Assembly (NCBI GenBank): GCA_973895155.1
Contig: OZ316898.1
Location: forward strand, 7,874,001 to 7,938,000
Length of the DNA: 64,000 nucleotides
From: Marsupella aquatica
Lineage: Eukaryota; Marchantiophyta
Reading direction: 5' to 3'
The notes below the pieces were generated by a model. The model searched no databases. It was not told where the DNA came from and worked only from the letters and a program-made list of their open reading frames with translations. Positions 57,568 to 64,000 of the stretch are shown here, one piece after another; position 1 is the stretch's first letter; the number at the start of each line of letters is the position of its first letter. Position numbers and translations under genes: made by a program.

Positions 57568-58364
57568 GTGAGGATTCCCTCACGGCCTTTTCTTAGATTG
57601 TGACTTGTTGTGTGACTCTCTCTGGTTAATGCATTGCCCATGTTGAGAATGACTCTCTCTGGTGAATGCTAATGCGTTGTTGCGAGCACGATCCGGTGAT
57701 TTCCAGCTTATGGGTCTACTACAACCTTCCAAGTATAGAAATGAAAATGATGTCTTCAGTTTCGTGCCGGTCAAGCAATCCAATACGGAAATTGAGGATT
57801 ATTTCCAGAGATTTTTACTAACCGTCTGAAGCAAGTCCCCGCCTTTATATGTGTCTACATCGTTCTTAGGAGCCGTTGTTGTGTTCAGAGTCTTGGTTGA
57901 GTTCCTCAACCTTTCTTCGACCTAACATGCAGTCGAGCTTGAAGTTGAAACCCACAATTGGTGGCCCAATGCAATTTCGCCCAACCGAGCATTGAGGGTT
58001 ATGGAAACGACTTCATTCTCAATTGCGGTGGTACTTGACTGCTCCAACCAGTATAACGGAATTTAGTTTAAAAACCCAACTTCAATCGTTCTAATCTGCA
58101 TCTGGAACGAATTGGCTTTGGTGTTTTTTAAATAACACCGACAGTGACACTACATGCCCAATGCAACAATGGTTTACTGTGTCTAAATGAATGACATTAG
58201 CGGGCATTGATCTGAGTCCATATCATGTAGTCAGGACCTACATTTTGAAGGCCAATTCCAGTTCATTGCACATTCAAGGAAGCTGCCGAATTTCAGCTCT
58301 TTTGTGCTTTGGAATATGACAATTTCATTATCATATTTCATAAGCTAGTTGATTTGAACCAGAT

Positions 58365-59381
58365 ATGGAGAAGACTGCCGAAAATGTTTCAGCTGGCGAT
58401 GTATGCTCTGAGGTTACGATACTAGCAGAAGAATTCCTTTTCGAGCGCGAGGGCGCTTCATTTGCGAGCTGTCATGCTTCCACTATCTTGGAAATCGGGC
58501 CGAATGAATTTTTGGTGGCATATTTTGGAGGCTCGTATGAGGGAGCGGGGGATGTGCGCATTTGGCTGTCCAGATTTGATAATGGGGTGTGGTGGGATCC
58601 AATGCCAGTCGACCTTGAGAAGAACGTGCCAATGTGGAATCCTGTGCTGTTTCGCATGCCTGACGGAGAAGTCCTGCTGTTTTACAAGATTGGGCCTGAG
58701 GTTCAAAGGTGGAGTGGGTTTATGAAGAGATCACGTGATTGTGGCAGAACTTGGGGCCCACGTGAAGCTCTTCCTCCTGGGATTCTGGGGCCTATAAAGA
58801 ACAAACCTATTCTTTTGGAAGATGGAAGACTTCTTTGTGGATCATCAGTGGAGAGCTGGTCAGCATGGGGTGCGTGGATGGAGATGACTGCAGATGCTGG
58901 GAGAACGTGGTCGAAGCATGGGCCCATCTATGTCAAGGACATATTAAATAGTGTCATTCAACCTGTGCCGTATGTCTCCAACTCTGGAGAGCTTCGCATG
59001 CTTCTTCGTTCAAGTGATGAAATTCTCAAGATTTGTGAGGCAACCTCTTATGACGGAGGCTACAGTTGGAGCTATGCAACGCCTACTGAACTGCCCAACC
59101 CAAACAGTGGAATAGATGGAGTGAAGCTTATTGATGGACGTCTGGTCCTTGTTTACAACACATCGTCTCGAGGAATTCTTAAAGTGGGAGTCTCAGAAGA
59201 TGATGGACGAACTTGGCAGGAGGTTTTGACCCTTGAGGATTATTACAGCAATGAGTTCTCTTATCCAGCAGTGATCCAGTCCGCTGATGGGCTTGTGCAT
59301 ATAACGTATACCCACAACAGGACTCGAATCAAGCACGTTGTTCTCAGACCTTCAACTTTTATTTCTTCCAGCAAAATGTAG
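58365..59381 (+). CDS. sialidase-like BNR-repeat protein, intronless coding region
   Basis: Codes 338 residues of a six-bladed beta-propeller of the BNR_2 sialidase-like family. Four Asp-box motifs are visible: SRDCGRTW (123-130), TADAGRTW (175-182), SYDGGYSW (228-235) and SEDDGRTW (277-284). The conserved WNPVLF and KNKPI segments of the plant and bacterial branch of this family are present. Plants make little or no sialic acid, so the substrate is likely another glycan; this is inference. No signal peptide is visible at MEKTAENV. A possible splice acceptor (GAACCAG) directly precedes the start codon, so a 5' UTR intron is possible. Part of the 3' end is duplicated just downstream. Confidence 0.92.
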   Translation: MEKTAENVSAGDVCSEVTILAEEFLFEREGASFASCHASTILEIGPNEFLVAYFGGSYEGAGDVRIWLSRFDNGVWWDPMPVDLEKNVPMWNPVLFRMPDGEVLLFYKIGPEVQRWSGFMKRSRDCGRTWGPREALPPGILGPIKNKPILLEDGRLLCGSSVESWSAWGAWMEMTADAGRTWSKHGPIYVKDILNSVIQPVPYVSNSGELRMLLRSSDEILKICEATSYDGGYSWSYATPTELPNPNSGIDGVKLIDGRLVLVYNTSSRGILKVGVSEDDGRTWQEVLTLEDYYSNEFSYPAVIQSADGLVHITYTHNRTRIKHVVLRPSTFISSSKM

Positions 59382-59533
59382 TCCAGAAGGTGCTCGACTT
59401 AGACTACAGACAAGTACAATATCGTTGTGTCCCACGAGAGGACTCGAATCAAGCATCTTGCTCTCTAAGACTTTCAACTCTTATTTCTGCCGGCAAAGAG
59501 TAGAGCAGGAGGTGCTAAACTCTACTACAGCCA
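59311..59533 (+). repeat. 120-bp direct duplication of the sialidase-like gene's 3' end
   Basis: GACTCGAATCAAGCA occurs at 59321 and again at 59441, exactly 120 bases apart. The match continues through the stop codon region and AAGGTGCT- or GAGGTGCT-type sequence to about 59412 and 59533. The second copy is diverged and has no open frame. Confidence 0.9.
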
Positions 59534-61084
59534 AGTTTACAATTGTACTTGCACCCGGCATCTTGTCGCAATCTCTCGTTTCCTCGGTGAAGTTTACTAA
59601 GATGGAGCCCACAAAGTCCACTTGCCAACTTGCTACCCAATTCGACAACTTTATATGCTCCATTTACGTACAATACATCCAGAGTGAAATGCACAGTGAA
59701 ATGTTTTGTAATGCCGATTCACAAAGCTGATTTCATATGTTCTAAACTTTGTCATTCATTCGAAAGCACCCACTAATATTCTACTTAGGCTCAGTTTTTG
59801 CCAGAACAAAATGATCGTCGTGTCAGCAATTATTCCCCTCTAATGTTTCTCCAAGTTGAGAACAAAATGGTTGCCAAGAAATTTCAATTGAATTCTGTTT
59901 CAGTTATGAAAACTGAAGCCCCCACGGACTTAAACGTGAGACAAAATGTTCTGATAGACCAGAGAAACCCAGATGGACGGCACAAAATCCTTTCCTGTGC
60001 TCAGATGCACTTTCCTTCGGTAAACAAATCCATACTTTCTCTTGTCAATAGTAACCTGGTCAATCAGGGTTGCAAGCTTCATGGGAATAGTAACCTGGTC
60101 AATCAGGGCTGCAAGCTTCATGGGAATGGTAACCTGGTCAGGGTGGAAAGGTTCAGGGACCAAAGAAAGGGTCATGAGAGTGGTCGATCCGAGAATCGCT
60201 TTTCTTCAGTTATGTCACTCAACTCCCTGCAATTGAATCTATTACAATCATACAGTCTATTACCGAAAAAATTAGTCAATTGTCCCCGGGCTTTCTTTCC
60301 CTCCGATCTTTTTGAAGATGGGGCCGATCGTTCACTGCGGGTGACTCGTAGAGCCTCACTGTGGGTTAAGCCTTGCAAAAGAGTAACCACAAAAACTCCA
60401 GCGTCCTAAACTCACTAAAACTCGGGTTGGGTTCACCAAGGGGTCGTCTGCGTATGCATTTTGCGGAGCAGCTATGGTTTTCTGTGTACCTTCCTTGAGA
60501 CTCAGCTGAGGTAGGGAAGCCTGAACCGTTCAGTAATTTCCATAATAGAGAATAGGTTGATGTGTCGTCTAGGCCCACCAGACTGCCAATCGTATGTCAA
60601 CAACCTATCATCAATAGGACAATCACGTTCTACCAGAGGCTCTATTGATGGAATTTTCTGAGTCAAACGAGTGAGCACACAAGTTCCAGAAGCTCTTGTT
60701 CTGAATTTGACAGACATTGATCAAGAAATTAAAATTATTTTACAATCTGAACCTCACGGAGATGGTTATGTGCAATTGCTTCAACCAATATGAAGCAAAG
60801 ATGCTCAAATGCGATTGAGAACTTTAGAGACCAGCCGACAACAACTAGCCGACTAAACTTTGTCAATAACAACGAGTACCCAGCTCCTCCAATTTTCAAA
60901 TAGTGCTTCTCCAAATTTCAGACACGCTTCCACCAGCCCGCTCCGCAATTTCTATTTCCTGAGTCCTCTGCGGCCAGCTTCAATCCCGATTCTACTCTCT
61001 CGTGTGTACATACTACTCGTTACAGCTCTTCTGATCCTTCTCTCTCAGCCGGCAAAGTGCCTTGCAGCATTAGAACTCTCGGAT
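59534..61084. other. intergenic with a 39-bp minisatellite
   Basis: A plus-strand frame at 59798-60409 is 203 codons long. Its length is partly due to the 39-bp repeat (a multiple of three) at 60051-60140. I see no domain, start context or splice pattern that makes it a gene. The frame at 60860-61096 has a hydrophobic stretch but no recognised family. Confidence 0.5.
60051..60140. repeat. 39-bp minisatellite, 2.3 copies
   Basis: Units start at 60051, 60090 and 60129 with GTAACCTGGTCA. The first two are full length with one difference (GGGTTG against GGGCTG); the third breaks off after 12 bases. Confidence 0.95.
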
Positions 61085-62475
61085 CCTCAACCCTGACACC
61101 TTACATCCCTTCAAGATTTGGTTCATCACAGGCTGTGCAACGGCAGTTGAGAACAATTGAGATTTGCATGAAATTTGAATTCGTGTTCAAGTGAACGTTC
61201 AAGTATGAAGAAAGGATAAAAGTAACCAGAAATAGAAGGAGTGAAAATCTTTCAGAGATTGAAGTGGTATTCGGGCATTATGGGCAATAAGAGTCTCTCA
61301 AAACTTAGGCTAAAGCCATCATTTTTCTGGTCATTGTCGCCCACAATACCCTGGAACAGAGGATTACAAAATGTGACACGTATGGGGTACGCGCCAATAG
61401 GTGCATATTATGCACATGATTCTTCAGATCACGATACTGAAAGAGAGCTCCAGTCGAAAGACTGCGGGGAAGCGTTAATAAATTTGAGCTTCTGACTAGA
61501 CTTTTGTCAAACTTTTGGGAAATGTCAAGGGGTAATCAACCCTGATCAGGTTCACGAGGGGGTTTTCTCTCGTGCATGTCGAAAACTTTGATTAAATCTG
61601 TCCAAAATATGAAATCATTTGTACTTCTGTGCATGCACATGTCCCTCGTAACTCCACCACAGCAATTCACTGCTTGTCTGCTTCATTATTCGAGGAGCTG
61701 GAGTGTCTTGCAGCATTATTAGAAATCTCTGCCGTCCAGAACTCTCCGTCGGATAGGATAGGGTGACCCTGGGAGGCGTTTCTGGAGATCATCTCTAGTC
61801 GAACTCAGACTACGTCGGGTTTAAACGTTAACTCACCCTGAACGCTGACACCTTAAATCCCTTCAATTTTCGCTCGTGCATTTTTCTGTACTTTATGAAA
61901 GAGAATGTTCAATCACAGGCTGTGCAAGGGCAGTTGAGACCAATTGAGATTTGCACCAGAAATAGAAGGAATGAGAAATATTTTGGAGATTTAAATGTTA
62001 CGAGGGCATTATGGGCAATAACAGTCCCTCAAAACGTAGGCGAAAGCCATCTCTTTTTTGGTCATTACAGCCCACAATACTCTGGAACAGGGCATGACTG
62101 CATACAAAATGTGACACGTATTGTGTACGCGCCAATAGGTTCATACATTGTTGATCAGAATGATGCGATACTGAAAGAGATCTCCAGTCGAAAGGTTGTA
62201 GGGAAGCGTTAATAAACTTGAATTTCTGACTAGACTTTTGTCAAACTTTTGGAAATTATCAAGCGGTAAAATCAACCCTGATCACCATTTCCGGATCAGG
62301 TTTCACGAGTGGGTTCTCTCTCGTGCATCTCGAAAACTCTGATAAAATCTATCCAAAATATTAAATCATTTGTACTTCTGTGCATGCACCTGTCATAGAA
62401 ACTCCACCAGAGCAATTAACTGCTTGTCGGTTTATTATTCGAGAAGCTGCAAAATTTCTGGATGCTTTAATAATC
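61085..62475. repeat. tandem duplication of about 0.65 kb
   Basis: Copy A (about 61085-61735) and copy B (about 61845-62475) share, in order, CTGACACCTTA, CACAGGCTGTGCAA, GGGCATTATGGGCAATAA, AAAATGTGACACGTAT, GACTAGACTTTTGTCAAAC and GTACTTCTGTGCATGCAC. The two differ by substitutions and small indels. The end of each copy is also the innermost part matched by the left arm near 55840. Confidence 0.9.
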
Positions 62476-63403
62476 ATGAGGCACCCTCACCTACACATCC
62501 CTCACACTCTTCACATTAGTCTAATGTTTTCGATCAAGTAGGGGTTGATCGAGGAGGACTTGAATCTGGACCAGAATTGGATACAGAACGAGGCCCATTC
62601 CCCTATGTAAGCTTGGTTGACCACCACGGTCTGTGTTGTAGACCTGGGTCTCGTCGATCTCTAGGCCTGAACAAGTTCCTGCAACACTCTTCTGAACTTT
62701 TGACACGGAATAGTCTCTATTCATTCTGAGAACGGAGGTATTCAGATGAAGACATGGTAGACTTCATTCCTTTAATATCACGTAGAAGGTGCCCTGCCCC
62801 TCAGCCGTCAGCACTTCAACTCTGATTGGCTCAGCCGTCACAACGTGACGTTTCCATCCCGATTTCCGTGACGTATCTCGAGTCACCAAGATGACAGGAG
62901 TAGCTGTGCAGTATGATGTGCAAACTGTAATAAGACTAATTTATCTATATATAATCAAGTGATCATCCCAATCGCTGTCCCGAGCTCCGATGTGTAGATT
63001 TCGTGTGGGCCCATCTGAATCTGCTCAAGCAACGAAGCTTCCAGTCACTCTTCCTCCTCCTGAGGCGAGGCATGCTTTTCTTTTGTTATAGCTTTCCTCC
63101 CGATGCAGAGCATACAGACAGAAAATTTTGAAATACTCATGAATGCCGTGATGCAGCTGAGCAACGCCAATCGCATAAGTAGGAGCTTCAATCGGTCACT
63201 GAATCACAATGCATTATTGGCTAAATTTCGTTTGCCGAGCAAGGAAAGTTGTTTGAGATTCCGTAGAAGGGCTGCCTGCAGACCGAGGTGGAGATCTACA
63301 GTCTGTGTATCTTGTCCCGTGTTGAATCATCAAGGTGATCAATCCGTCAGCGAAGAAGGACGGTGCCGAGCAAGGAAGCGGGAAAGGAAGAGGAAAAGAA
63401 GCA

Positions 63404-63545
63404 ATGGGGTTGAAAGTGGTAGTGACCGGAGGCTCCGGAGGAATCGGGGGTGAAACTGCCCTGAGATTCTCCAAGGACGGACATGAAGTTTTCATCACGG
63501 CTCGCTCCGAAGCGAAGCTGGAAGAGACCGTCAGCCGAGCTAAGA
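63404..63545 (+). CDS. short-chain dehydrogenase/reductase copy 2, first exon only (cut by window end)
   Basis: ATG 63404 begins MGLKVVVTGGSGGIGG, the SDR cofactor motif, then TALRFSKDGHEVFITARSEA. Exon 1 is 142 bases, the same length and phase as in copy 1, and ends at the donor GTACGT. It is clearly a paralog of the gene at 52273-54795, in opposite orientation. The intron runs past the window end; in copy 1 the next exon lies about 1.1 kb further, so its absence here says nothing about function. The last exon base is A (copy 1 has G), so the split codon may differ. Confidence 0.85.
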
Positions 63546-64000
63546 GTACGTCGACCGAAATAATTGTGGTGCATTCTGTAAATGATAGGCTCCTCGTGTC
63601 GTATCTACTTTCTCGAACTTCATAAATGGTGTTGCTTGGCCCCTTAACACGTGGAATTTTGCAACATGAATGACTTATCGCAAGCACTTTCAATTTCATC
63701 ACCAATTGAATATCCCTTGTTATTTGCTATCGCCTCTTGTGAAGTACGTTGTTCATAGTACGAATTCTGCACCCAATTCTACCTGGATTGCTTGCAGACT
63801 CTCCCCCTCCCTCTCTTGCCGGTCTCCACTGCCACGCGTGGGGATTTTGACTCTGCCTCCTGGCCGGCAAGTTTTATACACAGTTGTGGTCCTAAAGCCT
63901 TTGTGTCCCGTAATGTTAATTCGATTCAATCAGATGGTCATTTGCTCTCATTTTTCTTATAAATTTCTGAGTGTTTGAAAGAGAAGCTCGAAGTCTCTCG
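63546..64000 (+). other. intron 1 of SDR copy 2 (incomplete)
   Basis: Starts GTACGT and aligns along its whole visible length with intron 1 of SDR copy 1 in inverted orientation. No exon is expected within this distance. Confidence 0.7.

Larger units (their letters stand above)
62340..64000. repeat. right arm of the large inverted duplication (runs off the window)
   Basis: Inverted match to about 54190-55950, still aligning at the last base of the window (GAGAAGCTCGAAGTCTC against GAGAGCTCGAATACTC). It includes the SDR copy 2 exon 1, its 5' leader and the start of its intron. Confidence 0.85.

Noticed and set aside
59798-60409. 203-codon plus-strand frame
   Set aside because: Length is helped by a 39-bp minisatellite that keeps frame; no domain, and the composition is not convincing.

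Overview
The window is a piece of a land-plant nuclear genome. Genes are split by short GT-AG introns, a chloroplast-targeted arginine-biosynthesis enzyme and a plant cell-wall enzyme are present, and long decayed transposon regions separate them. A 17-exon gene for the intraflagellar transport protein IFT54/TRAF3IP1 implies a plant with motile, flagellated sperm. A bryophyte is my first choice; a lycophyte or fern remains possible. Exon structures below were built by hand from splice sites, reading frame and family motifs.

Layout. 1-2.6 kb: broken 3' part of a Ty3/gypsy pol gene whose integrase ends in a PHD finger, then a polypurine tract and probable LTR. 2.8-3.8 kb: broken PIF/Harbinger transposase. 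5.1-6.5 kb (minus): unrecognised nuclear-type gene with two in-frame stops. 8.9-11.4 kb (minus): intact intronless ORF of about 810 codons with no recognised function, flanked on both sides by clusters of short CGTAA repeats. 12.0-12.5 kb: 47-bp tandem array. 13.1-16.5 kb: argininosuccinate lyase, seven exons. 18.9-21.4 kb (minus): xyloglucan endotransglucosylase/hydrolase, four exons. 26.0-29.2 kb: two adjacent long-armed foldback elements of one family. 32.1-33.2 kb: two tandem-repeat regions. 35.4-41.8 kb (minus): IFT54. 44.8-45.5 kb (minus): TEX30/KANSL3-like alpha/beta hydrolase. 47.3-50.1 kb (minus): soluble epoxide hydrolase, five exons. 52.3-54.8 kb (minus): short-chain dehydrogenase/reductase (SDR), four exons. 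57.4 kb: lone sigma-70-like exon. 58.4-59.4 kb: plant sialidase-like BNR protein. 63.4 kb to the end: first exon of a second SDR, an inverted paralog of the first.

The 54-64 kb part is an inverted duplication. The two SDR copies face away from each other, with the sialidase-like gene and further local duplications between them. The real genes are otherwise unrelated housekeeping or lineage genes, and nothing suggests an operon or a shared pathway, although epoxide hydrolase, SDR and the small hydrolase may all belong to small-molecule metabolism. The least explained objects are the 810-codon ORF with its CGTAA clusters, the PHD-tailed integrase, the paired foldbacks and the inverted SDR duplication.
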